Below, one piece after another: positions 1 to 8,104 of a stretch of DNA of 64,000 nucleotides (the stretch's first letter is position 1; each line of letters starts with the position of its first letter). Origin of the DNA: Paracoccaceae bacterium (lineage in GTDB: Bacteria > Pseudomonadota > Alphaproteobacteria > Rhodobacterales > Rhodobacteraceae); NCBI GenBank assembly GCA_018222585.1, contig JAAFAB010000002.1:372001-436000 (forward strand), written 5' to 3'. A model generated the notes under the pieces. That model was not told where the DNA came from, did not search any database, and worked only from the letters and a program-made list of their open reading frames with translations. The position numbers and the translations under genes were made by a program.

Positions 1-854
1 TTGGCGGCGATATCGAGCATCTCGTCCAGCGGGCCGGTGACCGGGCCGAAGGCGAAGTCGGCGCGGACGTCCCAGTAGGCCTGCGCCAGCTCGGTGGCGA
101 CGGCCTCGGCCTCGGTCCTGTCAGTGGCGGTGACCACGGCGCAGGCGGTGCCGCGCGGCTCATCCGCCCAGACATAGCCGACCATCTGATCGGCGCTCCA
201 GATGCCGGGGCGGGTGTCGTGGCCGGGCAGGGCGGCGTAGAGCGCATCCGCCGGCGCATCCTCCGTCGAGGAGCGTTCGCCGGGCATCAGCACGGGGATC
301 TTGGCCCAGGTGACGAAGGGGCGTTCGCCCGTGCGCAGGCAACGCAGCAGCATGGCCCAGGCGCGCTCCATGGTCTCGCGCACGTCGATATGGGGGGCGG
401 TGCGATAGGCGGCGAACATGTCGATCTGGTCGATGATGCGCTGGCTGACATTGCCGTGCAGGTCGTAGCTGACCGAGATCGGGACATCGGGGCCGACGAC
501 CTCGCGCACCGAGGAAATCCAGTCGCCCTCGGCGTCCCACATGCCGTCGACGTGCATCGCGCCATGCATGGCGAGGTACACCCCATCCAGCGGCAGGGCG
601 GCCTTCAGGCGCGCCAGCAGGTCGGCCTTGAAACCCTCGTAGGCGGGGCGGTCGACGGGGCCGCCAGGGACGGCGCGGGCGTGCAGCAGCGGCAGGACCT
701 CGACGTCGTCTTCGGGGAGGAAGGAGAAATACTCATAGGCGGTCAGCTCATCGCCGCGCACGACGTGGAAATCCTCGGCGCGGATCAGCACCGGGTTGTA
801 GGTGGAGCATTCGGTGTGGATGCCGCCAACGGCAATGCGTTTCTTGTCGCTCAT
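1..854 (-). CDS. M81 family (MlrC-like) metallopeptidase, C-terminus cut by window edge
   Basis: The N-terminal 284 residues are visible; the gene runs off the left edge. It belongs to the M81/MlrC family (named after microcystinase C), which are zinc-dependent amide hydrolases with mostly unknown natural substrates. Visible family motifs are an N-terminal GGIHTECSTYN segment, an Asp-x-His pair in SYDLHGN and a further His in YRTAPHID, matching the expected metal ligands. There is no signal peptide, so it should be cytoplasmic. It is the last gene of a minus-strand operon after the RpiR regulator and a GH20 hexosaminidase, which suggests a role in breaking down an amino-sugar conjugate. A second M81 gene lies at 13320-14828. 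The start ATG at 854 is preceded by a GGACGA ribosome site. The family is certain; the substrate is unknown. Confidence 0.88.
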   Translation of the reverse strand, partial: MSDKKRIAVGGIHTECSTYNPVLIRAEDFHVVRGDELTAYEYFSFLPEDDVEVLPLLHARAVPGGPVDRPAYEGFKADLLARLKAALPLDGVYLAMHGAMHVDGMWDAEGDWISSVREVVGPDVPISVSYDLHGNVSQRIIDQIDMFAAYRTAPHIDVRETMERAWAMLLRCLRTGERPFVTWAKIPVLMPGERSSTEDAPADALYAALPGHDTRPGIWSADQMVGYVWADEPRGTACAVVTATDRTEAEAVATELAQAYWDVRADFAFGPVTGPLDEMLDIAA

Positions 855-890
855 CTGTTCGTCCTTTGCTGGCCCCGGGGAGGGGGCGCC

Positions 891-913
891 GGCGGACCCG
901 CGCGGGGTCCGCC
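891..913 (-). other. Intergenic stem-loop between GH20 and mlrC genes
   Basis: A perfect 9-bp inverted repeat (GGCGGACCC / GGGTCCGCC) with a 5-base loop lies in the 98-base gap between two genes of one operon. There is no T-run after it, so it is more likely an RNA-stabilising or processing hairpin than a full terminator. Confidence 0.5.
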
Positions 914-952
914 CGTTGTGGCTGGCCGGGGACTTGGCCCCGGTGCCCCGGC

Positions 953-2869
953 TCAGAACGCCGGGTGCAGTTTCACGATCGCCGCGTAGCGGTGCAGGTC
1001 CTTGCGGGCCTTGGGGGTCCAGGCGGCTTCGGCCACGCCGCAGAGGCGCGGGAAGACCAGCCGGTTGAAATAGGCACGCGAGGTGAAATGTTCGCACCAG
1101 ATGCAGGCCTGGATGCCCTTCAGGCGGCCACGCAGCTCTTCGGGGAACTCGCCCTCGGCTTCGTAGGTGTAGGAATGCACCGGGGTCGAGGTGCCGGCCC
1201 AGGCCGCGCCCGGTTCCAGCCATTCCTCGGCCTGCGCCATGTCGAGGTAATAGGCCTGGCCGGGGGTCATCACGACGTCGTAGCCCTCGCGCGCCAGCTC
1301 GATGCCGACCTCGGGCTTTTCCCAGGCCATCAGCAGCGTGCCCTCGGGATCGACGCCACCGCCATGGGCGACCTCGTTCCAGCCGGCCAGCACGCGGCCA
1401 CGCTCGGCCAGCATCTTGGCCACACGGCGCATGAAGTAGCTTTGCAATTCGAAGGTGCCCGACAGCCCCTCCTGTTCCATCAGCTTGCGTGCGTAATGCG
1501 AGTTCAACCAGGAGCCATCCGCCACCTCGTCGCCGCCGATATGCAGGTACTTCGCGGGGAACAGCTCGACCATCTCGTCGAAAAGCTTGGCAAGGAAGTC
1601 ATAGGTCTCTTCCCGCGCCGGGTTGAGGGCGTTGTTCGCAAAGCCCTGCACCGAATGGTAGCTTTCAGGCGCTTCCTGCGGGTCGGCCAGTTCCGGGATC
1701 ACGGCCAGGGCGGCGGTGCAGTGGCCGGGGATGTCGACCTCGGGCACCACGGTGATGCCAAGCGCCCCGGCATGGGCCACGACCTCGCGGATCTGGTCCT
1801 GGGTGTAGAAGCCATGCACCTCCTCCACGCCATTGCCAAGCTGCGGCGTCAGCAGGGCGTCGGGGCCACGGGTGGCACCGGCCTCGGTCAACTGGGGGTA
1901 GGCCCTGACCTCCATCCGCCAGCCCTCGTCATCGGTGAGGTGCCAGTGGAAGATGTTCATTCGGTGCCAGGCGAGGATGTCGAGGAAGCGGGTCACGTCC
2001 GCCGCGTCCCAGAACTGGCGCGAGACATCCAGGTGGCTCCCGCGCCAGCCGTAGCGCGGCGCGTCGGTGATGGTCCCGGAGGCCGGGAAGCGGAACGAGG
2101 CCGCCTCCACGGTCGCGCCGTGCAGCATCTGCGCCAGCACGATCAGGCCATGGCGGATGCCGTCATCGTCGGCGGCCTTCACGGTGATGACCTCGGCAAT
2201 CTCCAGCGCATAGGCGCCTTCCGCGAAGTCACCGCCTTTCTCGATGGCGACGGCGCGGGTGCCGGGCATGGGGACCATCGACAGGACGGTGCGCGCCTCG
2301 GGGTAGAGGCGGCGGTGCAGCGCCTCGACCTGGCTGAAGGCCACGAGGGCCTCGCGCGACGATCCCGGCGCGGGGCAAAGCGCCAGCGGCGTCTCGCCCG
2401 CCTCAAGCGCCAGCGCGGCGGGCCAGGGCAGGATGGCGTAGGGTTCAGTCAGCTTGCCCTCGGGCAGCAGCGGGCCGGGCTCCACCAGCGCACGACCCTC
2501 GGGGTAGAGGTCCGAGACCTCGACCTCGATGTGCTGCCGCGCGCCAGCAGGGTCCAGCGTCAGGATCGCCGACTTGGCGCCATCGGTGATGTGGCGCGGG
2601 TCGCGGTTGAGGTTGGTGACCTCGAAGCTCCAGCTGTCCCCCGGCGCCACCACCAGCCCGGCAGGGGGCGCATAGCGGTGATAGTTGGCATCGCGCAGCT
2701 CAAGCTCGGCGCCCGAAACGCTGAAGGGCTTCATCGCACGGGTCAGCGCGGTATAGGCCAGGCGGAAGTCGGACAGCGGTGTCTCCGACAGGTTCCACAG
2801 GGTGACTTTGAGCGTGCCATAGGGCGCCGGTTCCGGCGACCAGGTGTTTTCCAGGCGATAGAGAGACAT
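953..2869 (-). CDS. Beta-N-acetylhexosaminidase, GH20 family
   Basis: This 638-aa enzyme should remove terminal beta-linked GlcNAc or GalNAc from oligosaccharides. The N-terminal ~270 residues form the accessory region. The TIM-barrel begins near residue 272 (YGWRGSHLDVSR), contains FHWHLTDDEGWR at 307-318, and carries the catalytic Asp447-Glu448 pair in HIGGDE. This is the GH20 substrate-assisted arrangement, in which the substrate acetamido group is the nucleophile. No signal peptide is present, so it probably acts on chitobiose-like oligosaccharides after import by the nearby ABC transporter. It lies 44 bp after the RpiR gene and before an M81 gene. An AGAGG ribosome site precedes the ATG. 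The products would feed nagK and nagA at 11236-13283. The family call is firm; the exact substrate is inferred. Confidence 0.93.
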   Translation of the reverse strand: MSLYRLENTWSPEPAPYGTLKVTLWNLSETPLSDFRLAYTALTRAMKPFSVSGAELELRDANYHRYAPPAGLVVAPGDSWSFEVTNLNRDPRHITDGAKSAILTLDPAGARQHIEVEVSDLYPEGRALVEPGPLLPEGKLTEPYAILPWPAALALEAGETPLALCPAPGSSREALVAFSQVEALHRRLYPEARTVLSMVPMPGTRAVAIEKGGDFAEGAYALEIAEVITVKAADDDGIRHGLIVLAQMLHGATVEAASFRFPASGTITDAPRYGWRGSHLDVSRQFWDAADVTRFLDILAWHRMNIFHWHLTDDEGWRMEVRAYPQLTEAGATRGPDALLTPQLGNGVEEVHGFYTQDQIREVVAHAGALGITVVPEVDIPGHCTAALAVIPELADPQEAPESYHSVQGFANNALNPAREETYDFLAKLFDEMVELFPAKYLHIGGDEVADGSWLNSHYARKLMEQEGLSGTFELQSYFMRRVAKMLAERGRVLAGWNEVAHGGGVDPEGTLLMAWEKPEVGIELAREGYDVVMTPGQAYYLDMAQAEEWLEPGAAWAGTSTPVHSYTYEAEGEFPEELRGRLKGIQACIWCEHFTSRAYFNRLVFPRLCGVAEAAWTPKARKDLHRYAAIVKLHPAF

Positions 2870-2913
2870 GGAACCTCTGAGACTGTTGGGATCGTGTGTG
2901 TTGGCCTCCGGGC

Positions 2914-3777
2914 TCAGTCGCCCAGAAGCTGGCTGTCGTCACCATCACGGTGACGGATCAGGCTTTCCTTGATGCGCCGCAGGGTGGCGGCGGTGGAGGT
3001 GCGGTCCTGGTAGGCCACGAGGTTGGCCAGGATATCCAGCACGGCGAGCATGGCGTAGCGCGTCGAGGTGGGGCGGAAGATGTTCTCTCCCTCCGGCAGG
3101 TCGACGGCCAGGACGATATCGGCGGCCTCGGCCACGGGGCTGTTCGACTGGGTCAGGGCGATGGTCTTCGCGCCCTGGTCGCGTGCCAGGGCGAAGCCGC
3201 GCACCAGTTCCGCGTTGCGCCCCGAGAAGGAGCTGCCGACCAGCACGTCGCGCGGGCTGACCGCCGAGGCCTGCATCAGCTGCATCCCGTGGTCGGTCGA
3301 GGCCGTGATGCGGCAGCCCAGCCGGAACAGGCGGTTCTGCATCTCGCCGACGATCATCGAGGAATTCCCGCCCGAGCCGAAGGCATAGATCATGTCCGCG
3401 CCGCGCAGCAGCTTGGCCGCCTGTTCGACCGCGTCGAGGTCCAGCTGCTGATGCACGGTGAACAGCGCGTTCTGCGCCTTGGTCACGATATCCTCGGCCA
3501 CCTCGGGCGCGGTGGTCGAACGCGCCTCGGGTCGCAGGTAGCGCAGACCCACGTAAGATGACTTGGCCAGCGTCACCTTGAAATCCGAGAAGCTGTTGCA
3601 GCCGAGGCGGCGGCAGAAGCGGGTGACGGTGGGCGGCGAGACCTCGGCCCTTGCGGCCAGGTCGGTGATCGAGGCATTGACCGCGAAGTCGAGATCCTGC
3701 AGCACGATATCCGCAAGCCGCTGCTCGGATTGCGAGAGCTTCAGGCCCTCCTGCATCAGCGTGGCGAAGATATCCAT
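2914..3777 (-). CDS. MurR/RpiR family transcriptional regulator
   Basis: A 287-aa regulator. The N-terminal HTH_6 domain covers residues 1-77, with the recognition region near 37-60 (ITDLAARAEVSPPTVTRF). A SIS sugar-phosphate-binding domain covers about 120-260 (FGSGGNSS near 133-140). RpiR proteins typically sense phosphosugars. Given the hexosaminidase, nagA and nagK around it, GlcNAc-6-phosphate or GlcN-6-phosphate is a reasonable ligand by inference. A longer reading exists to 3906, but the ATG at 3777 has an AAGAGAG ribosome site and gives the normal family length. A perfect palindrome at 3838-3850 lies 60 bp upstream, between this gene and the divergent 3927 gene, and related palindromes lie at 11075 and 11149. 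Autoregulation plus control of the whole block is likely. Confidence 0.92.
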   Translation of the reverse strand: MDIFATLMQEGLKLSQSEQRLADIVLQDLDFAVNASITDLAARAEVSPPTVTRFCRRLGCNSFSDFKVTLAKSSYVGLRYLRPEARSTTAPEVAEDIVTKAQNALFTVHQQLDLDAVEQAAKLLRGADMIYAFGSGGNSSMIVGEMQNRLFRLGCRITASTDHGMQLMQASAVSPRDVLVGSSFSGRNAELVRGFALARDQGAKTIALTQSNSPVAEAADIVLAVDLPEGENIFRPTSTRYAMLAVLDILANLVAYQDRTSTAATLRRIKESLIRHRDGDDSQLLGD

Positions 3778-3837
3778 AAAGGGGTACTCTCTTGCTGATC
3801 CGGATCCCAGCGGCGCGGCGCGAAATCGCCCGGATCC

Positions 3838-3850
3838 GAAAATCATTTTC
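3838..3850. promoter_or_regulatory. Predicted RpiR operator, site 1
   Basis: Perfect odd palindrome GAAAAT-C-ATTTTC, extended by one matching C/G pair on each side, in the divergent region between rpiR and the 3927 gene. An ATTTTCG half-repeat follows directly. A TTGACA hexamer for the plus strand starts at 3860. Two related palindromes occur at 11075-11087 and 11149-11161. Confidence 0.65.
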
Positions 3851-3926
3851 GTATTTTCGTTGACACTCTGGCATGGCCCGCCAAGAGTGCCTAGGAAAAT
3901 CCGCAAACCATGAAAAGAATTTCACG

Positions 3927-4436
3927 ATGACAGCAGAGAGTGCCGCGCCCCTGCGCGATCCGTTCCAAAACCCCTTCCCCGAGGGCGACACCGCCCGCCG
4001 CGCCATCTGGGAGATGCTGGTGCCGCGCGATATCTCCGCCTACCTGGCCGCCGACTGGTCGATGGTCGCGGATGATTTCGTGGCCGAAAACTTCACCGGC
4101 ATGAACGGCAACCGAGACGAGAATCCGCAGAACTGGTCCCTGTCCTTTGCCTCGCTGGAGGCCTATCGCGATGAGTGGCTGCGGCAGGCGAAGGAGGGGC
4201 AGGCGACCGAATATGCCGAGGACGCCCGCGCCGCGATCTTCGCCGCCACGAAGCTGGAAGAGATCGAAATCGACGGCTCGGCGGCGCTGGTGCGCAAGAA
4301 GTTCGACGGGCGGATCAAGCGCAAGGATGGCGGCGAGGACCGGATGCTGTGGCAGACGCTCTATATCTGCCGCGAGACCGCCGAGGGCTGGAAGATCGCC
4401 GGGTTCGTCGGTTACCTGCCCTACGAGGGTCACTGA
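3927..4436 (+). CDS. NTF2/SnoaL-like small protein of unknown function
   Basis: A 169-aa soluble protein. The pattern of an N-terminal helical region, then alternating strands rich in aromatic and charged residues ending in GWKIAGFVGYLPY, resembles the NTF2/SnoaL-like cone fold. I cannot name a catalytic set. It has no signal peptide or membrane segment. The first base of the next gene's ATG (4436) is the last base of its TGA, so the two are translationally coupled. Its partner is a PLP-dependent D-amino-acid lyase-like enzyme, and it is divergent from rpiR with the operator between them. The ATG at 3927 was chosen because the upstream in-frame ATG at 3873 has no ribosome site and would overlap the promoter. 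Function is unknown; an accessory role in the same catabolic step is an inference. Confidence 0.75.
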   Translation: MTAESAAPLRDPFQNPFPEGDTARRAIWEMLVPRDISAYLAADWSMVADDFVAENFTGMNGNRDENPQNWSLSFASLEAYRDEWLRQAKEGQATEYAEDARAAIFAATKLEEIEIDGSAALVRKKFDGRIKRKDGGEDRMLWQTLYICRETAEGWKIAGFVGYLPYEGH

Positions 4437-5527
4437 TGGTGTCGGATATCTGGCCCCAGCCCGGCACGCCCCTGTCGCAGGTCATGACGCCCCTGCCGGT
4501 GATCGACGAGCGCCGTCTGGCGGCCAATATCGCGCGCGGGCAGGGCTTTCTGGACGGGCTTGGCCGGGCCTTTCGGCCCCATATCAAGACCCACAAGCTT
4601 CCGCAGGTGGCGCGGATGCAGATCGAGGCCGGGGCCTGTGGCATCAACTGCCAGAAGGTGACCGAGGCCGAGGTCTTCGCCGAAGCGGGCTTCGACGACA
4701 TCCTGATCACCTATAACATCCTCGGCCCCGCCCGGCTGGCGCGGCTGAAGGCGCTGAACGACAAGGTGGCGAGGCTGTCCGTGACCGCTGACAGCGCGGT
4801 GGTCGTTGAAGGGCTGGCGGCGACCTTCAGCGCAGACGGTCCGCTGACGGTACTGGTCGAATGCGACACCGGCGGCGCGCGCTGCGGGGTGCAGAGCCCC
4901 GAGGCGGCCTTTGCCCTGGCGCAGGTGATCGCCGCGGCGGAGGGGCTGCGGTTCGGCGGGCTGATGACCTATCCCGGTCCCGGCGGCGCGGCGCAGGTCG
5001 AAGGCTTCATGGCCGCGACCCTCGCGATGCTGGCAGAGGTGGGCATCGACTGTCCGGTGGTAACGGTGGGCGGCACGCCCGACTTCTTCAGGGCGGGCGA
5101 GATTCCGGCGGCCACCGAGCACCGGGCGGGCACCTATGTCTACAACGACCGGGCCATGGTGCGGGCCGGGCACGCGACGCTTGAGGACTGCGCCATGCAT
5201 GTGCTGGCCACGGTGGTATCCCGCCCCACGCCGGACCGGGCGGTGCTGGACACCGGATCGAAGGCGCTGACCTCGGACCTGCTGGGCTTCGACGACTTCG
5301 GCCTGATCGAAGCCTACCCGACGGCGCGGATCACCGGGCTGTCGGAAGAGCATGGCGTGGTGGACCTGAGCGCGGTGGAAGGCCGCCGTCCCGAAGTCGG
5401 CGAACAGGTGCGCATCATCCCCAACCACACCTGCGTCGTCACCAACATGTACGACCGCATGGTCTTTCATGACGGCGAGGTGGTGACACGGGTGCTTGAG
5501 GTCGCGGCGCGCGGCACGGTCTGGTAG
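4436..5527 (+). CDS. D-threonine aldolase / D-serine dehydratase-like PLP enzyme
   Basis: A 363-aa fold-type III PLP enzyme with an alanine-racemase-like N-terminal barrel and a C-terminal metal-binding domain. The RPHIKTHK motif holds the probable Schiff-base lysine Lys51. His331-x-Cys333 near the C-terminus resembles the zinc site of D-serine dehydratase and D-threo-3-hydroxyaspartate dehydratase rather than the His-x-Asp site of classical D-threonine aldolases. It would act on a D-3-hydroxy amino acid, giving either an aldehyde plus glycine or a 2-oxo acid plus ammonia. Its ATG overlaps the stop of the 3927 gene by one base. The placement next to an RpiR operator in an amino-sugar block is unusual. 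The family is well supported; lyase versus dehydratase activity is undecided. Confidence 0.85.
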   Translation: MVSDIWPQPGTPLSQVMTPLPVIDERRLAANIARGQGFLDGLGRAFRPHIKTHKLPQVARMQIEAGACGINCQKVTEAEVFAEAGFDDILITYNILGPARLARLKALNDKVARLSVTADSAVVVEGLAATFSADGPLTVLVECDTGGARCGVQSPEAAFALAQVIAAAEGLRFGGLMTYPGPGGAAQVEGFMAATLAMLAEVGIDCPVVTVGGTPDFFRAGEIPAATEHRAGTYVYNDRAMVRAGHATLEDCAMHVLATVVSRPTPDRAVLDTGSKALTSDLLGFDDFGLIEAYPTARITGLSEEHGVVDLSAVEGRRPEVGEQVRIIPNHTCVVTNMYDRMVFHDGEVVTRVLEVAARGTVW

Positions 5528-5545
5528 CCAAGGCCGGAGAGAAGG

Positions 5546-5573
5546 AAAGGGAGCGGCAGGGCCGCTCCCTTTT
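5546..5573. terminator. Bidirectional rho-independent terminator
   Basis: A perfect 12-bp stem (AAAGGGAGCGGC / GCCGCTCCCTTT) with a 3-base loop lies between the convergent genes ending at 5527 and 5599. The A-rich and T-rich stem ends provide a short U-run in both directions. Confidence 0.85.
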
Positions 5574-5598
5574 CAGTTTGCCGAAGGGGATTTCGGTC

Positions 5599-6726
5599 TC
5601 AGCCCGCGCTGGCGGTCGCGGGAATGGGCATGGCACTGTCGACCCGGCGCTCCAGCGCCTGGCCGTCCGCGTCGAAGAGGTGGCAGTCGGCGGCCGAGAA
5701 GGCCAGCGTGGCCGGCTTGCCCGGCGCCACATCGGCAGAGCCCGACAGCAGGGCCGAGACATTGCCGACGCCGTCGAGATCCGCATAGGTCACCGTGTTG
5801 ACGCCGAGGTGCTCGACCACCGTGGGCGTGATCTGCACGGTCACGTCGCCGGCGCCCTGGGTCAGATGCTCGGGGCGGATGCCCAGGGTGACAGGCTGGC
5901 CCTTCAGGTTGCCGGCGGCGGTCACGGGGACGGTGACGGTGCTGCCGGTGACCAGCTCGACGGTCGCGCCTGCGGGGCTGACCTCGGTGCAGGTGCCGGG
6001 GATGAAATTCATCTTCGGATTGCCGATGAAGCCGGCGACGAAGAGGTTTGAAGGCTTGTGGTACAGCTCGAGCGGCGCGCCGACCTGGCTGATGCTGCCA
6101 CCGTCCAGCACCACGATGCGGTCGGCCATGGTCATGGCTTCCACCTGGTCGTGGGTGACGTAGATCATCGTCGCCTTCAGCTTCTGGTGCAGCGCCGTCA
6201 GCTCGATCCGCATCTCGGCGCGCAGGGCGGCGTCGAGGTTCGACAGCGGCTCGTCGAAGAGGAAGATCGAGGGTTCGCGCACGATGGCCCGGCCGATGGC
6301 GACCCGCTGGCGCTGACCGCCGGACAGGTTGCCCGGCTTCTGGTGCAGGCGGTTTTCCAGCTGCAGCACGGCGGCGGCGCGGCCGACCCGTTCCTTGATC
6401 TCGGCTTCGGGCAGTTTCTCGACCCGCAGGGGGAAGGCGATGTTCTCGAAGACGGACATGTGGGGATAGAGCGCGTAGCTCTGGAACACCATGGCGATGC
6501 CGCGCTTGACGGGGGGCAGGTCGTTGACACGCGTGCCGTCGATGGTGCAATCGCCCTCGGTGATTTCCTCCAGGCCGCAGATCATCCGCAGCAGGGTGGA
6601 CTTGCCGCAGCCCGAGGGGCCGACGAAGACGACGAATTCGCCGTCCTTGATGTCGAGGTCGATCCCGTGGATCACCTCAAGTTTCTCGAAGCGCTTCTTG
6701 ACACCGCTCAGGGCCAGCTGTCCCAA
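5599..6726 (-). CDS. Sugar ABC transporter ATP-binding protein (UgpC/MsmX type)
   Basis: A 375-aa ATPase of the carbohydrate-importer class. Walker [10 protein letters not shown] is at 36-44, the Q-loop glutamine at 82, the LSGGQ signature at 134-138, Walker B FLFDEP at 155-160 and the H-loop His at 192. A C-terminal TOBE region starts near 235. I place the start at a TTG (6726) because an AGAAAGGAA ribosome site sits 6 bases upstream and the protein then begins MGQLALSGV, typical of the family. The ATG at 6747 has no ribosome site and would make the ribosome site coding. It is the last gene of the five-gene minus operon 11009-5599 and would energise the two permeases. The imported sugar is probably an amino-sugar oligosaccharide, judged from the neighbours. 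Confidence 0.92.
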   Translation of the reverse strand: MGQLALSGVKKRFEKLEVIHGIDLDIKDGEFVVFVGPSGCGKSTLLRMICGLEEITEGDCTIDGTRVNDLPPVKRGIAMVFQSYALYPHMSVFENIAFPLRVEKLPEAEIKERVGRAAAVLQLENRLHQKPGNLSGGQRQRVAIGRAIVREPSIFLFDEPLSNLDAALRAEMRIELTALHQKLKATMIYVTHDQVEAMTMADRIVVLDGGSISQVGAPLELYHKPSNLFVAGFIGNPKMNFIPGTCTEVSPAGATVELVTGSTVTVPVTAAGNLKGQPVTLGIRPEHLTQGAGDVTVQITPTVVEHLGVNTVTYADLDGVGNVSALLSGSADVAPGKPATLAFSAADCHLFDADGQALERRVDSAMPIPATASAG

Positions 6727-6750
6727 GGGAAGTTCCTTTCTCATCATGGG

Positions 6751-6772
6751 GTGCGGACCCGAAGGTCCGCAC
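6751..6772 (-). other. UUCG-capped stem-loop between binding-protein and ATPase genes
   Basis: A perfect 9-bp stem GTGCGGACC / GGTCCGCAC. Read on the minus strand, the loop is TTCG closed by C-G, the very stable tetraloop. It lies just 5' of the ATPase gene and 3' of the binding-protein gene. Such hairpins commonly protect upstream mRNA and lower downstream expression. Confidence 0.6.
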
Positions 6773-6777
6773 CGAAG

Positions 6778-6799
6778 AACCCGGGGAGGGGTCCGGGTT
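6778..6799 (-). other. Second stem-loop overlapping the binding-protein stop codon
   Basis: A 7-bp inverted repeat AACCCGG / CCGGGTT with an 8-base loop begins at the stop codon of the solute-binding-protein gene. It stacks directly before the UUCG hairpin at 6751-6772 in the transcript. Confidence 0.45.
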
Positions 6800-8007
6800 T
6801 ATTCCAGCTCTTTCAGCGCCGCGTCGGCCTTGGCCAGGGCGTCGGCGGGTTCGGCGTCACCGGTGACGACCGACTGCACCATCTCGATCATGATGTTCTG
6901 GAAGGCGCGGTAGTCGGTGAACAGCGGCTCGGGGCCACCGTACTCGATGCCCTCGATGTAGGGCGCCCAGTAGGGCTTTTCCTCGACCAGCGCGTCGATG
7001 GTCGGCGAGGGACGCAGCGGGGTCAGACCGGCGTTGAGGTCGTATTCCTCCTGCGCTTCGGGCGCGGTGAGGAACTTGGCCAGGCTGATCGCCTGCTCTT
7101 CGACACCGGTGCCCGAGAAGACGGCCAGGCTGTCGGTGATCAGCAGGGTGCCGGGGCCCTTGGCTTCGGGGCCGAGGGGCAGGTTGGCGACACCCCAGTT
7201 GATGTCCGTGTCGGCCAGGCGCGAGACGGCGCCGATCGAGGCGTGCATCATCGAGACGCCACCGTCGAGGAAGATCGCGCGGACCTCGTTCTGTTCGTAG
7301 GCGGTCGGGCCTTCTTCCGAGTAGGGCACCAGGGCCTTGTAGGCTTCCAGCGCGGCCAGCACTTCGGGGCTGTCGAGGACGATGTTGCCTTCGTCATCCA
7401 CCACCAGGCCGTTGTTGGTGTAAACCCAGTGCAGGAACTGGTGCATGGTGTTGTCGAAGGTCTTGGCGACCAGGCCGAAACCGGCGGAGTCGGTGTTCTC
7501 GGTCACGGCCTTGGCGGCGGCGATCACCTCTTCCCAGGTCGCGGGCGGGGTCTCGGGGTCAAGGCCGGCCTCTTCGAACAGGTCCTTGTTCCAGTAGAAC
7601 GCCTTGGTCGAGAAGGCGACGGGCACGCCCCACTGTTCGCCCTGGTAGGTCACGGTGCCGACCACGTTCGGATAGTACGAGGCTTTCTCTTCCTCGGTCA
7701 TCGGGATCGGTTCGATCAGGCCGAACTCGGCGAATTCCTTCAGGGTGCGCGAGCCGACATAGGCGAGGCCCACGGGGGTGCCAGCGACGGCGAGGGTGGT
7801 CACCTTGTCCTGGCACTGGCCCCAGCCGACGACTTCGGGGGCGACGGTCCAGCCGTCGTTCTGGGCTTCCCACTCGGCGATGTACTTGTCGTGGATCGGA
7901 TCCATGGTGTCGCCGCAGACGATCATCGTGATCTCTTCGGCCATGGCCGGCGCGGCTACCACCAGAGCGGCAAGCGCGGCGCCGGTGCGCAGCAGGGTCT
8001 TGGTCAT
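6799..8007 (-). CDS. Sugar ABC transporter periplasmic binding protein (family 1)
   Basis: A 402-aa extracellular solute-binding protein with a clear signal peptide (MTKTLLRTG... AAPAMA, cleavage near residue 23). The body has the family-1 pattern: WKN-like segment FYWNKDLFEEAGLDPETPPATWEE near 140, and late NLPLGPEAKGPGTLLITDSLAVF. It would capture the sugar in the periplasm and pass it to the permeases encoded just upstream. The GGAGAG ribosome site before the ATG at 8007 is strong. It is unusual in coming after the permease genes, and it is flanked by stem-loops at 8065-8082 and 6751-6799, which may raise its mRNA level relative to its neighbours. The ligand is inferred, from the hexosaminidase, nagA and nagK, to be a GlcNAc-containing oligosaccharide. 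Confidence 0.92.
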   Translation of the reverse strand: MTKTLLRTGAALAALVVAAPAMAEEITMIVCGDTMDPIHDKYIAEWEAQNDGWTVAPEVVGWGQCQDKVTTLAVAGTPVGLAYVGSRTLKEFAEFGLIEPIPMTEEEKASYYPNVVGTVTYQGEQWGVPVAFSTKAFYWNKDLFEEAGLDPETPPATWEEVIAAAKAVTENTDSAGFGLVAKTFDNTMHQFLHWVYTNNGLVVDDEGNIVLDSPEVLAALEAYKALVPYSEEGPTAYEQNEVRAIFLDGGVSMMHASIGAVSRLADTDINWGVANLPLGPEAKGPGTLLITDSLAVFSGTGVEEQAISLAKFLTAPEAQEEYDLNAGLTPLRPSPTIDALVEEKPYWAPYIEGIEYGGPEPLFTDYRAFQNIMIEMVQSVVTGDAEPADALAKADAALKELE

Positions 8008-8064
8008 TGTCTTCTCTCTCCTGTTGGTGCCCTTTTCGGGCCTCTGGGCCTTCTGGCCCGGTCT

Positions 8065-8082
8065 GCGCCCCGGCAGGGGCGC
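8065..8082 (-). other. Stem-loop upstream of the binding-protein gene
   Basis: A perfect 7-bp GC-only stem GCGCCCC / GGGGCGC with a GGCA loop lies in the 97-base gap between permease and binding-protein genes. A smaller GGGCC/GGCCC repeat lies beside it. There is no T-run. Confidence 0.4.
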
Positions 8083-8104
8083 GGGTTGGTCCGCGACTGT
8101 CGGC

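Noticed and set aside
866-2953. A 695-codon plus-strand frame over the GH20 gene
   Set aside because: It is the mirror of a real GC-rich gene; its product is rich in His, Gly, Arg and Gln without any domain, while the minus-strand gene has full GH20 motifs.
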